A stretch of 64,000 nt of DNA from Nodosilinea sp. FACHB-131 (lineage in GTDB: Bacteria > Cyanobacteriota > Cyanobacteriia > Phormidesmidales > Phormidesmidaceae), in contig NZ_JACJOF010000027.1 of NCBI RefSeq assembly GCF_014695395.1, positions 248,001 through 312,000 of the forward strand, in the 5' to 3' direction. Both the position numbers and the translations under genes were made by a program. Below, in pieces: positions 8,409 through 17,147 of the stretch. The notes below the pieces were generated by a model. It saw nothing but the letters and a program-made list of their open reading frames with translations. It did not search any database and was not told the DNA's origin. Numbering within the stretch: position 1 is the stretch's first letter; the number at the start of each line of letters is the position of its first letter.

Positions 8409-8825
8409 AAGCTCAAATACCGCAGTGCAAAGCCACAGAAATGCTGGATTTTTACTCGGTATTTTAATCAATAAAAAATCGTGGAGCTACGGCTTTGTAA
8501 ATTTCAAGCACTGCTTTGCTGAAACGGTTTGAACCCGACAGAAAATCTCCTCCCCTTGCAGCGTTCCACCCAGAGCCTTGCTGCTCTGGAGGCGAATCTT
8601 AGCTCAAAGTCTCCTAATCAATTACCTATCTCCTGTTTGTTCTGCCAACTTTGCCACAATTTGTTTAGACAATTTCTGATTCTATGGAAGGCTAAACACG
8701 GGCATCTGTGAGCAGCAATTTAGGTTGAGACTCAGGTTTCCTCGGGGATGACTACAACGGTGAGACGCCGCTGCCCGATTATTTTTTCAATTCACCGCAT
8801 TGCCTAACGTTGGAGTGAGCGCAAT
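8409..8825 (+). other. Long 5' leader of the nrt operon
   Basis: About 410 nt separate the NtcA promoter from nrtA. The stretch is AT-richer than the surroundings near 8400-8520. It contains a 60-codon TTG-initiated frame (8529-8711) and a 19-codon ATG frame (8748-8807), neither with a convincing ribosome binding site. No known riboswitch was recognised. It could be an untranslated regulatory leader or hold a leader peptide. Confidence 0.4.
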
Positions 8826-10139
8826 ATGACTCGACTAAATCGCCGTAGATTTTTGATGACTGCCGGCACCGCAGCAGCCGGTACTGTGCTGCTCCACGCT
8901 TGCAGTCAGGGCGAATCTGACTCAGCTTCATCAGATACCCCGACCGCGGCGCCGGTCAACTCGGCCGAGGCCCCAGAAACAACTACCGCTAAGCTGGGCT
9001 TTATTGCGCTAACCGACTCTGCTCCATTGATCATCGCCAAGGTCAAAGGTTTCTTTGACAAGTACGGCATGACCGACGTATCGGTTGAGAAGCAAGCTTC
9101 CTGGGGCACCACCCGCGACAACCTGGTGCTGGGCTCTAGTGGCGGCGGCATTGATGGGGCGCACATTCTCACCCCCATGCCCTACCTAATTTCTGAGGGC
9201 ATCGTCACCGATGGCAAAAAGGTGCCAATGTACATCCTGGCCCGTCTTAACACCAACGGCCAGGGGATTTCGCTCTCCAACGACTACCTCGATCTCAAGG
9301 TCACCAAAGACAGCACACCGCTGAAAGAAGCGTTTGCCAAGCGCAAAGCCGAAGGCAAAGAACTCAAGGCCGCAGTGACCTTCCCCGGTGGCACCCACGA
9401 CCTCTGGATGCGCTACTGGCTAGCGGCTGGCGGCATCGACCCCGACCAAGATATCTCGACCATTGTGGTGCCCCCGCCCCAGATGGTGGCCAACATTAAA
9501 GTGGGCAATATGGATGCCTTCTGCGTAGGCGAGCCCTGGCCGCTGCAATTGGTGAACCAGAAAATTGGCTACAACGCTCTCACCACAGGCGAACTGTGGA
9601 AAGACCACCCCGAGAAAGCTCTAGGTATGCGGGCCGACTGGGTCGATGCCAACCCCAAAGCTGCCAAAGCGCTGCTGATGGGAGCACTAGAGGGTGCTAT
9701 GTGGTGCGATCAGCCTGAGAACAAGGAGGAAATGTGCAAGATTCTCTCTGAACGCGCCTGGTTTAATGTGCCCGTTACAGACATTATTGATCGCTCCCAA
9801 GGGAAGTTCGACTTTGGTACAGACCGCGTCGAAGAGCTGCCCGACCTGATGCAGAAATATTGGGCTGACAATGCCTCATACCCCTTCAAGAGCCACGACC
9901 TGTGGTTCTTAACGGAGAATATCCGCTGGGGTAAGCTGCCCGCTGACACCGACACCAAGGCGTGGGTTGATGCGGTCAACCGCGAAGACCTCTGGCGCGA
10001 AGCGGCTACTGCCCTAGGCCAAGAAGCCATGATTCCCAAGAGCACCTCTCGTGGAGTCGAGACCTTCTTTGACGGCATTACCTTCGACCCCGAAGATCCC
10101 CAGGCCTACCTCGACAGCCTGAAGATCAAGCGGGTGTAA
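8826..10139 (+). CDS. nrtA: Nitrate/nitrite ABC transporter substrate-binding lipoprotein
   Basis: NrtA is the periplasmic receptor that captures nitrate and nitrite for NrtBCD. The 437-residue protein starts with a twin-arginine-like signal (NRRRFLMTAGTAAAG) and a lipobox, LLHAC, so the mature protein would be a lipoprotein anchored at Cys 26. The binding domain follows (KLGFIALTDSAPLIIAKVKGFF, TFPGGTHDLWMRYWLAAGGIDP, VPPPQMVANIKVGNMDAFCVGEPW). HPEKALGMRADWVD carries a lysine where, to my recollection, nitrate binders have Lys and the bicarbonate homologue CmpA has an acidic residue, which favours nitrate. Downstream genes nrtB, nrtC and nrtD complete the transporter. Confidence 0.93.
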   Translation: MTRLNRRRFLMTAGTAAAGTVLLHACSQGESDSASSDTPTAAPVNSAEAPETTTAKLGFIALTDSAPLIIAKVKGFFDKYGMTDVSVEKQASWGTTRDNLVLGSSGGGIDGAHILTPMPYLISEGIVTDGKKVPMYILARLNTNGQGISLSNDYLDLKVTKDSTPLKEAFAKRKAEGKELKAAVTFPGGTHDLWMRYWLAAGGIDPDQDISTIVVPPPQMVANIKVGNMDAFCVGEPWPLQLVNQKIGYNALTTGELWKDHPEKALGMRADWVDANPKAAKALLMGALEGAMWCDQPENKEEMCKILSERAWFNVPVTDIIDRSQGKFDFGTDRVEELPDLMQKYWADNASYPFKSHDLWFLTENIRWGKLPADTDTKAWVDAVNREDLWREAATALGQEAMIPKSTSRGVETFFDGITFDPEDPQAYLDSLKIKRV

Positions 10140-10148
10140 ACGCTTCCC

Positions 10149-10169
10149 GTAGGGTGGGCACTGCCCACC
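10149..10169. repeat. Dispersed palindrome GTAGGGTGGGCA-type, copy 1
   Basis: GTAGGGTGGGCA followed by CTGCCCACC is a near-perfect palindrome just after the nrtA stop. Related copies lie at 11133-11148 (truncated), 11234-11253, 48351-48371, 48387-48407 and, degraded, 4620-4640. All are intergenic. Confidence 0.8.
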
Positions 10170-10186
10170 ATCCCCCTCACCCCAAC

Positions 10187-10208
10187 CCCTCTCCCACCGG
10201 GAGAGGGG
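10187..10208. repeat. CCCCTCTCCC/GGGAGAGGGG hairpin repeat
   Basis: CCCCTCTCCC-ACC-GGGAGAGGGG forms a hairpin of ten paired bases in the nrtA-nrtB gap, preceded by CCCTCACCCCAA. It resembles a dispersed cyanobacterial intergenic repeat, and a related foldback lies near 41272-41310. In the operon it could slow nrtA mRNA decay relative to nrtB (inference). Confidence 0.6.
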
Positions 10209-10290
10209 CAGCGGAGAGGCCCTTTATCTTTCCTGCCTTGCCTGTTTGATTACGCTGTTCCTTCGCACAAGCCCTGGAGACTTAACAACG

Positions 10291-11136
10291 ATGACGGCAC
10301 CCCTCGATATTCGCCCGGCGCGATCGCGCTTTAACCTGCAAAAGTTCGCCAATTCGTCTCTGGATGCGCTCAAGGGACTGGTTCCCCCAGCGGTGGCAAT
10401 TCTGATTTTCTTAGTCATCTGGCAGGTGCTCACCATGGGGCCTGATGCCAACCTGCCCACCCCAGTGCGCACGGTGCAAGAAACCTGGGAACTGATCATC
10501 AACCCCTTCTTTAACTACGGTGGCACCGACAAGGGTCTGTTTTGGCAGGTGTGGACCAGTCTGCAACGGGTAGCCCTAGGCTTTACCCTGGCTGCTGTTG
10601 TGGGTATCGCCCTGGGCATTTTGGTGGGTACCAGCTCGTTGATGTATAGCGCCCTCGACCCGCTGTTTCAAATTCTGCGGACCGTGCCGCCCCTGGCCTG
10701 GCTGCCCATTTCGCTGGCGGCGTTTCAGCAAGCAAATCCTTCCGCTATTTTCGTGATCTTTATTACGGCAATCTGGCCCATTATCATCAACACCACCGAG
10801 GGCGTACGCCAGATTCCCCAGGACTACAACAATGTGGCGCGGGTGCTCCAGCTGTCTAAGTCCGAGTATTTCTTCAAAATCTTGTTTCCGGCTACCGTGC
10901 CATACATTTTCACTGGCTTGCGGATTGGCATTGGCCTCTCATGGCTAGCGATCGTGGCGGCAGAAATGCTGATTGGCGGCGTGGGCATCGGCTTCTTCAT
11001 TTGGGATGCCTGGAACAGCTCTCGCATCAGCGACATTATCATCGCCATCCTTTACGTGGGTATCGTCGGTCTGCTGCTCGATCGCCTGATCGTATTCATT
11101 GGCGGTCTGGTACTGCCCGAAGAGCAAAAGCAGTAG
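10291..11136 (+). CDS. nrtB: Nitrate ABC transporter permease
   Basis: The 281-residue permease forms the membrane channel of the nitrate transporter. About six hydrophobic segments are visible, with the binding-protein-dependent EAA loop TEGVRQIPQDYNNVARVLQLS near residues 185-205, which docks the ATPases. ATG at 10291 is chosen over an upstream TTG at 10246 because GGAGA lies ten bases before it. The protein ends LPEEQKQ, and its stop codon lies inside a truncated copy of the GTAGGG...GCCCAC palindrome. It sits between nrtA and nrtC in the operon. Confidence 0.95.
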   Translation: MTAPLDIRPARSRFNLQKFANSSLDALKGLVPPAVAILIFLVIWQVLTMGPDANLPTPVRTVQETWELIINPFFNYGGTDKGLFWQVWTSLQRVALGFTLAAVVGIALGILVGTSSLMYSALDPLFQILRTVPPLAWLPISLAAFQQANPSAIFVIFITAIWPIIINTTEGVRQIPQDYNNVARVLQLSKSEYFFKILFPATVPYIFTGLRIGIGLSWLAIVAAEMLIGGVGIGFFIWDAWNSSRISDIIIAILYVGIVGLLLDRLIVFIGGLVLPEEQKQ

Positions 11137-11253
11137 GGCACTGCCCACGATTTCCCTGCGCGGCCCAAAGGCCAAATCGCCAACGCCTTAAGGGACGCGC
11201 TGACCTAAACCTGTGATTCTGTCAAAGGTGTGTGGTGGGCAATGCCCACCCTA
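11133..11253. repeat. Two dispersed palindrome copies in the nrtB-nrtC gap
   Basis: GTAGGGCACTGCCCAC at 11133-11148 is a shortened copy that supplies the nrtB stop codon. GGTGGGCAATGCCCACCCTA at 11234-11253 is a full copy in the opposite orientation. They bracket the intergenic space ahead of nrtC. Confidence 0.75.
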
Positions 11254-11322
11254 ACCTTCTCCGATTCTGCGCCAAACTTTCTGACTCGCCCGCTCGAATT
11301 GCACCTTCATTCCCTGCGCACC

Positions 11323-13323
11323 ATGGCTGTTTTTGTTGAAGTTGACCACATCGATCGCGTCTTTAAGCTGCCCGATGGCGGTGAGTATATTGCCCTCAAA
11401 AACATTGACTTGCAAATCCACAAAGGGGAATTTGTCTCCCTGGTGGGTCACTCGGGCTGCGGCAAATCGACCCTGCTCAACATTCTCTCGGGCCTCGACC
11501 TTCCCAGCGCAGGCGGCATTGTGCTGGAAGGTCGGCAGGTCACAGAACCTGGCCCCGATCGCATGGTGGTGTTTCAAAACTACTCGCTGCTGCCCTGGCT
11601 GACGGTGCGCGAAAACATTGCCCTGGCGGTGAACCGGGTAATGAAGAAGCATCCCCAGGCGGTGCGCGATCGCATGATCGACCACCACATCGAGATGGTG
11701 GGGCTGCAAAAGGCTGCCGACAAACGCCCCGGCCAAATCTCGGGCGGCATGAAGCAGCGGGTGGCGATCGCCCGCGCCCTGGCCATTCGCCCCAAACTGC
11801 TGCTGCTCGACGAGCCCTTTGGCGCCCTCGATGCCCTGACTCGCGGCGGGCTGCAAGAACAGCTGATGAAGATCTGCCAGGAAAACGAAGTCACCTGCGT
11901 TATGGTCACCCACGATGTGGATGAGGCGCTGCTGCTGAGCGATCGCATCGTGCTGATGACCAACGGCCCCGAGGCCCACGTCGGCCAGATTGTCGATGTG
12001 CCCTTCCCTCGGCCCCGCGAGCGCATGGAGGTGGTCAAGCACCCCAACTATTACAGCCTGCGCAACGAGATCGTCTACTTCCTCAACCAGCAGAAGCGGG
12101 CCAAGCTGCACAAGGCCAAGCCCGTGGTGGCCATGGCCGCCAACGGCCTGGAGAAGGTGAATCTGGAGCTGGGCTTTATTCCCCTAGTAGATTGCGCGCC
12201 CCTGGTAGTGGCTAAAGAAAAGGGCCTATTTGAAGCCCACGGCCTGAGCCAGGTGACGCTGAACCGGGAGCCCAGCTGGAATGCGATCGCCGACGGCGTG
12301 GCGACCGGTCGCCTCGACGCCGCCATGATGGTGGCGGGCATGCCCCTAGGCATGACTCTGGGCTACGGCAACCAGCGGCCTCGGCCCATGGTTAGCGCCC
12401 TCACCCTCAGCCGCAACGGCAACGCCATTACCTTTAGCAAGCGCCTGTTTGATGCAGGGGTGCGCACCCTGGGCGACTTTAAAGCGGCGATCGATCGTCG
12501 CCCCGATCAGGTGCACACCCTGGCGGCGGTACACCCTACCTCCATGCACAATCTGCTGCTGCGCTACTGGCTAGCCTCCGGCGGCATCGACCCCGATCGC
12601 GACGTCAGCGTCACGGTGATTCCTCCAGCGCAGATGGTCTCGACCCTGAAGGCGGGCACCATCGATGGCTACTGCGTCGGCGAACCCTGGAATGCTCGCG
12701 CCGTCAGCGAAGGGTCGGGTGTAGTGATGGCAACCGACAACGACATCTGGCCCGGCCACCTAGAGAAAGTGCTCGGCGTCACCGAAGCCTGGGCCGAACA
12801 GTATCCCAAGACCCACTTGGCTCTGGTCAAAGCGCTGCTCGAAGCCTGCGAATACTGCGACGATCGCCGCAACCGCGAAGAAATAGTCGATCTGCTTTGC
12901 AAGCCCGAATACGTTGGGGCCGACGAAGCCCACATTCGCCAAGGCTTTTTAGACCCCTACAATCGCGGCGACGGCAGCCAGCCCGAGCACGTGCTCAACT
13001 ACATTCAGTTCTTTACCGGCAAAGCCAACTACCCTGATGTCTCTGAGGCGGTGTGGATGATGACCCAGATGGCCCGCTGGGGCATCACGCCCTTCCCTCG
13101 CAACTGGCTGGCCGTGGCCGAGCGGGTGAAGCGGGCCGACATCTTTGGCCAGGCAGCCCGCGAGATGGGGCTGGTGGATACGGGGCGCGATCGCCATCCC
13201 ATCCACCTGTTTGACGGCCTTGTCTTCGACCCCGACGAGCCGCTGAAATACCTCGATCAGTTCGCCATCAAGCGCGATCTGCGCATCGAAGAAGTGCCTA
13301 TGGATGAGCTAACGATAGCCTAA
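11323..13323 (+). CDS. nrtC: Nitrate ABC transporter ATPase with fused regulatory NrtA-like domain
   Basis: The 666-residue protein has an N-terminal ABC ATPase (Walker [10 protein letters not shown] at 42-50, signature [14 protein letters not shown], Walker [13 protein letters not shown]) and, after about residue 275, a domain homologous to the NrtA binding protein ([32 protein letters not shown]). In studied cyanobacteria the C-terminal domain of NrtC mediates ammonium-promoted inhibition of nitrate uptake. ATG at 11323 gives the usual length of about 660; upstream in-frame codons would begin inside the repeat region. It pairs with NrtD as the second ATPase subunit. Confidence 0.95.
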   Translation: MAVFVEVDHIDRVFKLPDGGEYIALKNIDLQIHKGEFVSLVGHSGCGKSTLLNILSGLDLPSAGGIVLEGRQVTEPGPDRMVVFQNYSLLPWLTVRENIALAVNRVMKKHPQAVRDRMIDHHIEMVGLQKAADKRPGQISGGMKQRVAIARALAIRPKLLLLDEPFGALDALTRGGLQEQLMKICQENEVTCVMVTHDVDEALLLSDRIVLMTNGPEAHVGQIVDVPFPRPRERMEVVKHPNYYSLRNEIVYFLNQQKRAKLHKAKPVVAMAANGLEKVNLELGFIPLVDCAPLVVAKEKGLFEAHGLSQVTLNREPSWNAIADGVATGRLDAAMMVAGMPLGMTLGYGNQRPRPMVSALTLSRNGNAITFSKRLFDAGVRTLGDFKAAIDRRPDQVHTLAAVHPTSMHNLLLRYWLASGGIDPDRDVSVTVIPPAQMVSTLKAGTIDGYCVGEPWNARAVSEGSGVVMATDNDIWPGHLEKVLGVTEAWAEQYPKTHLALVKALLEACEYCDDRRNREEIVDLLCKPEYVGADEAHIRQGFLDPYNRGDGSQPEHVLNYIQFFTGKANYPDVSEAVWMMTQMARWGITPFPRNWLAVAERVKRADIFGQAAREMGLVDTGRDRHPIHLFDGLVFDPDEPLKYLDQFAIKRDLRIEEVPMDELTIA

Positions 13324-13419
13324 CTCTTGCTGCCTACGGCCAACCCAGCTGACCAGTTAGCAGCGCTAAGTCCCTGTTGCCATCGCTTCCTCCTTTCCTC
13401 ACCCACTACTCCCCAGACC

Positions 13420-14256
13420 ATGCAAGTGCTAAACTCCCCTACTCAAACCTCTCCCAGCTACGCCACTCAGGAACCGTTCCTGATTTTCGACAACCTTTCT
13501 AAGGTCTATCCCACTCCCACCGGCGATTTTGTCGTGCTCGATGGCATCGACCTGGCCATCAACGAAGGCGAGTTTGTCTGCGTCATTGGCCACTCGGGCT
13601 GCGGCAAATCGACCCTGCTGGATATGGTGGCCGGGTTTCGCCAGCCCACCAACGGCGAAGTGCGTCTACAAACCCAGGCAATTCAAGCCCCCGGCCCCGA
13701 TCGCATGGTGGTGTTCCAAAACTACTCCCTGCTGCCCTGGCTCACCGCCTACGAAAACATCTACCTGGGCGTGAAGTCGGTGTTCCCTGGCAAATCTGAG
13801 GCGATTAAAAAGCGCATCGTCATGGAGCACTTGGAAATGGTGGGCCTGGCCGATGTGGCCAACAAAAAGCCCAGTGCCCTCTCCGGCGGCATGAAGCAGC
13901 GGGTCTGCATTGCTCGTGCCCTGGCCCTGCGCCCCAAGGTGTTGATTCTCGACGAACCCTTTGGTGCGCTGGATCCGATCACGCGGGAAGAGCTGCAAGA
14001 GGAGCTGCTGACCATCTGGCGCGACCACCAGATCACGGTGCTGATGATCACCCACGACATTGACGAAGCGCTGTTTTTGAGCGATCGCGTCGTGATGATG
14101 ACCAACGGCCCCGCCGCCAAAATTGGCGAGATCATGCTGGTGCCTTTTGCCCGCCCCCGCGAGCGCGCCCGCATGATGGAAGACCCCAAATTCTACGAGC
14201 TGCGCAACGAAGCTCTAGATTTCCTCTACCACCGCCACGCCCACGCTGACGACTAG
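13420..14256 (+). CDS. nrtD: Nitrate ABC transporter ATPase
   Basis: The 278-residue ATPase has Walker [10 protein letters not shown] (57-65), Q-loop [12 protein letters not shown], signature [15 protein letters not shown] and Walker [13 protein letters not shown], but lacks the C-terminal binding domain of NrtC. ATG at 13420 is preferred because family members are about 270-280 residues; an upstream frame from 13327 adds low-complexity sequence. It is the last gene of the operon. Its DNA shares long near-identical stretches with nrtC around the nucleotide-binding motifs, reflecting their common origin. Confidence 0.95.
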   Translation: MQVLNSPTQTSPSYATQEPFLIFDNLSKVYPTPTGDFVVLDGIDLAINEGEFVCVIGHSGCGKSTLLDMVAGFRQPTNGEVRLQTQAIQAPGPDRMVVFQNYSLLPWLTAYENIYLGVKSVFPGKSEAIKKRIVMEHLEMVGLADVANKKPSALSGGMKQRVCIARALALRPKVLILDEPFGALDPITREELQEELLTIWRDHQITVLMITHDIDEALFLSDRVVMMTNGPAAKIGEIMLVPFARPRERARMMEDPKFYELRNEALDFLYHRHAHADD

Positions 14257-14383
14257 GGCAAAGTCCTATTTGGTCACTCTAATTTCTCTGACCTGAATTA
14301 TTCGAGCCAACCATGGCAAGACGGGTCAGAGGCCCATCCCAAAAGGGGGCATTCAAAGTTTAGGAGGGGTTCTGAATGGATTC

Positions 14384-14414
14384 TTGGTGGACAGCCGGGA
14401 CGGCTATCCACCAA
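14384..14414. terminator. Hairpin between convergent nrtD and the polysaccharide cluster
   Basis: TTGGTGGACAGCC (14384-14396) pairs with GGCTATCCACCAA (14402-14414) with one mismatch and a five-base loop. There is no U-run downstream on either strand, so it is a weak candidate for a shared terminator of the convergent transcripts. Confidence 0.4.
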
Positions 14415-14421
14415 AAAGCTG

Positions 14422-16986
14422 CTACTGCGATCGCAGCTCAGCTTGATACGGTTCCAAAGCTCTATCTAGCGCTGGCAAGAACGTCGGCGAGGTAAACAGC
14501 GGCTCAAAAAACTGCACCACAGGAATGTTCTCCACCCGAGGCAAAAAGTCCGAGGGATTAGGCCCATCAATGTGGCGGCTGAGCACCCCAAAGCCCAGGC
14601 GCTGGCTGCGGGGCTGCCAGCTAGGCGCCGTGCGCTGAAGCCAGTCGGTAAAATCTGTGGCCGTCTCCATGCTGGTTACGAGTTGGGCAATAATTTGGGG
14701 CTCTGGCAGAGCCTGGGCCAGGTCATCAATGTCTTCGGGCTGACTGACCCAGGCTCTTTCCAGCAGCGCTTGGCGCTGAGCGGGGGTTTGCCAGGCGAGA
14801 ATTGCGTACTTGGCCGGGGTTTCGGGCCAGGGGCTGACGTCCACAGTTTGTCCTTCAGCTAGGCTCAAAAAGCCCTGTTGGAGGTCGCCGCCGTTGGTCT
14901 GCCAGTCTTCGGTTGCCCCGGCCAAGTCGCCGCGCCACCAGCGCAGACTGCCCCGGCCCTGGTGCAAAAAGCCGCTCAAAGTGGGTTCTTTGGCCTGCTG
15001 GATCAGTTCGTCGTAGCGCTGTTCAACCTGGTCGAGCACGGCTGAGTAGACATCGGCAAATCCCTCCACTCGCCACAGGGGGCTAGTTATCAGGGCGGGA
15101 TGGCGGATGGCCTCCAGGGCAAAGGCTTCGGTGGCGCAGTCGCGGTTGCCAGTTTGCAGGCAAGCAAATCCCAGGCCGAAAAACACGCCCATCTTGGCAG
15201 GCACCAGGGCGATCGCCTCCCGAAACGATGCCTCAGCCTCATCGAACTGGCCCTTTTCAACCTGAAGCCATCCCAAGTTCGAGTGGCCAAACTCCTGATA
15301 GGGCACCGTCTGGTTGCCGGCTTTAAACCAGGCGATCGCGTCGTCGAGCAGCACCTGGCGCAGGGGTGGGTTAGCGGCCGATTGCAGGGCAAACTCGCCC
15401 AGGTGATAGCCCAGCTGATAGGGGTAGTAGGGCTCCCAGGGGGCCAGATTGTGGGCCTGCTCAAGCTGGTTGGCAAAGCGATCGATGTCGGCGGGCTCGG
15501 CGGTGAGCGCCGAAAAGCCACTGCTGGCGGTGCCCCAGGCGCGGTGGGTGGGCACCAGCCAGAAGGTCATGGCCAGCGTCAGGCCCAGGCCCACCCCGGC
15601 CAGCCAGCGGTGACGACGGGGCGGCGCAGCAATGTCCTCAGTTGTGGAAACGGGGTTAAAGGCGCGAGCCAGCACGGCCAGGTAGAGGGCGAGGGTGCCT
15701 GCGATCGCCGGAATGTCCAACTGGTAGTCGGTCAGGCTGATCAGCCCAAAAGCAAACAGTCCCGCCAGCAGGCTCCACACCAGTACTGGGGGCAGCCGAC
15801 TGGGGGTGTCCTGCGCCCCTTGCCGCATCCACCGTACCGTCAGCAGCACCAGCACCAGCACCAATGCCAGCGCTACAGCGATGCCCCAAAGGCCCAGCTC
15901 ACCCCACAGCTGCGCCGGGGTGCTGTGCAGCTGAAACTGTAGCTCGGCATCACGCCCGGCCCAGTGGGGGCGATATTTCTGGTAGACCAGCGGCACGCTG
16001 CCCGGCCCCACCCCAGTAAAGGGACGGCTCAGGCCCATGCGCCATCCCGTAGCGTTGGTCACCGCTCGGTAAGACAGTTCTCCTCCGGCAAAGTTGCCCT
16101 GGGCCACGCTGCCTAGCACCTGCCGCAGCCGGGGGTTAGCGAAAATTCCCAATACTCCTAACCCCAGGGCGGTGCCACCGATCGCCAGAGCCAGGGGCCG
16201 AGGAAATCGGTTGTAGAGCAGGGAAATGCCCACCGCGATCAATCCAGTCACCATCAGCGCCAGCCAGCCGCCGCGCGAGCTAGTGGTGTAGAGGTTGAGC
16301 AAGCCGAGCACCATACCCACCAGCCATAGCCAGCGTCGCCAGCCCCGATCGCTCCAAGCCAGCCCTGCCAATAATGGCAGCACCAGCACTAAATAGCCCG
16401 CCACGTAGTTTTGGTGGCCAATGGGCTGCCAGTTGCGCAGGCTGGTGAGGCCAAAGTTAAAAGCTTGGTTGACGCCGTAACCCTGAAGCGTTGCCAACCG
16501 GGCCAGCTCAGGCTGATAGATCTGCGTGGTCCACAACACCAGACTGAGCAGGATAAAGGCCAGACCCAGGTAGCCCTGAAACCGCAGCAGGGTGTAGAAA
16601 CGCTGGGAATGGCGAAGCCAGCTGCCCAGAGCGTAGAGGGTGGCGATCGCCCCCATCGCGGCCCACCCATACCACCGCGCCTGGGCCGGAAATTCTGCCC
16701 CCAGCGTAGAGACTACCAGCCCAACTACGGCCAGCAGGGCTACCCAGTCAAACCCATTCCCAAGTTTTTTGAAAGGGCGGTGCCACAGTTGCCACAGCAG
16801 CCAGAGCATGGGTAGAGTCAGCCCTACCTGCCACAAAAATACCCAGGGCCAAGCCACTATCAGGGTGCTGCTGCCCGGTAGCAGGGTGAAAACGGTGTAG
16901 AACGCCCCTATGAGCAGGGCTGATAGAGCGCCATCGCTGGGGTCTTGGGCAGCGGGCTTGGGTTTCGGGAGGGCATCCTCAGTCAT
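14422..16986 (-). CDS. O-antigen ligase / polymerase family protein with C-terminal TPR repeats (paralogue 1)
   Basis: The 854-residue protein has roughly twelve membrane segments over residues 20-450, including the Wzy_C region with GNFAGGELSYRAVTNATGWRM and GVGPGSVPLVYQKYRP ahead of QLHSTPAQLWGELGLWG. A long soluble part follows with tetratricopeptide-like helices (FGHSNLGWLQVEKGQFDEAEASFREAIAL). WaaL-type proteins ligate or polymerise polysaccharide on the periplasmic side. ATG at 16986 is used; an upstream start at 17085 would translate a 15-bp tandem repeat as TPYPS units and is unlikely. It is paralogous to the next gene. Confidence 0.85.
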   Translation of the reverse strand: MTEDALPKPKPAAQDPSDGALSALLIGAFYTVFTLLPGSSTLIVAWPWVFLWQVGLTLPMLWLLWQLWHRPFKKLGNGFDWVALLAVVGLVVSTLGAEFPAQARWYGWAAMGAIATLYALGSWLRHSQRFYTLLRFQGYLGLAFILLSLVLWTTQIYQPELARLATLQGYGVNQAFNFGLTSLRNWQPIGHQNYVAGYLVLVLPLLAGLAWSDRGWRRWLWLVGMVLGLLNLYTTSSRGGWLALMVTGLIAVGISLLYNRFPRPLALAIGGTALGLGVLGIFANPRLRQVLGSVAQGNFAGGELSYRAVTNATGWRMGLSRPFTGVGPGSVPLVYQKYRPHWAGRDAELQFQLHSTPAQLWGELGLWGIAVALALVLVLVLLTVRWMRQGAQDTPSRLPPVLVWSLLAGLFAFGLISLTDYQLDIPAIAGTLALYLAVLARAFNPVSTTEDIAAPPRRHRWLAGVGLGLTLAMTFWLVPTHRAWGTASSGFSALTAEPADIDRFANQLEQAHNLAPWEPYYPYQLGYHLGEFALQSAANPPLRQVLLDDAIAWFKAGNQTVPYQEFGHSNLGWLQVEKGQFDEAEASFREAIALVPAKMGVFFGLGFACLQTGNRDCATEAFALEAIRHPALITSPLWRVEGFADVYSAVLDQVEQRYDELIQQAKEPTLSGFLHQGRGSLRWWRGDLAGATEDWQTNGGDLQQGFLSLAEGQTVDVSPWPETPAKYAILAWQTPAQRQALLERAWVSQPEDIDDLAQALPEPQIIAQLVTSMETATDFTDWLQRTAPSWQPRSQRLGFGVLSRHIDGPNPSDFLPRVENIPVVQFFEPLFTSPTFLPALDRALEPYQAELRSQ

Positions 16987-16990
16987 GGCT

Positions 16991-17055
16991 TGGGTAGATG
17001 GGTAGGGGGTAGATGGGTAAGGGGTGGATGGGTAAGGGGTGGATGGGTAGGGGGT
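16991..17055. repeat. 15-bp tandem repeat, unit GGGTAAGGGGTGGAT
   Basis: About four imperfect copies of GGGTAAGGGGTGGAT lie immediately upstream of the O-antigen ligase start at 16986. Related ATGGGTGG-type tracts occur at 29188-29320 and, on the other strand, at 4636-4676. The length is a multiple of three, so the region stays open in frame. It probably varies in copy number between strains. Confidence 0.8.
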
Positions 17056-17147
17056 GAGCAGGCGGTGCCCTGACCCCGTTTGCAAGCGCTTAGCTTTCCT
17101 AGAGAAATAGGGATGGGGGCGGCTAGAATGGCAGGCTGTTCGTCAAA

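Noticed and set aside
8529-8711. 60-codon TTG-initiated frame with CLFCQLC in the nrt leader
   Set aside because: No ribosome binding site and a weak start codon; the cysteines do not match any known small protein I recall.
17070-17147. Start of the first O-antigen ligase gene at 17085
   Set aside because: It would translate a tandem DNA repeat as TPYPS units; ATG at 16986 gives a normal N-terminus.
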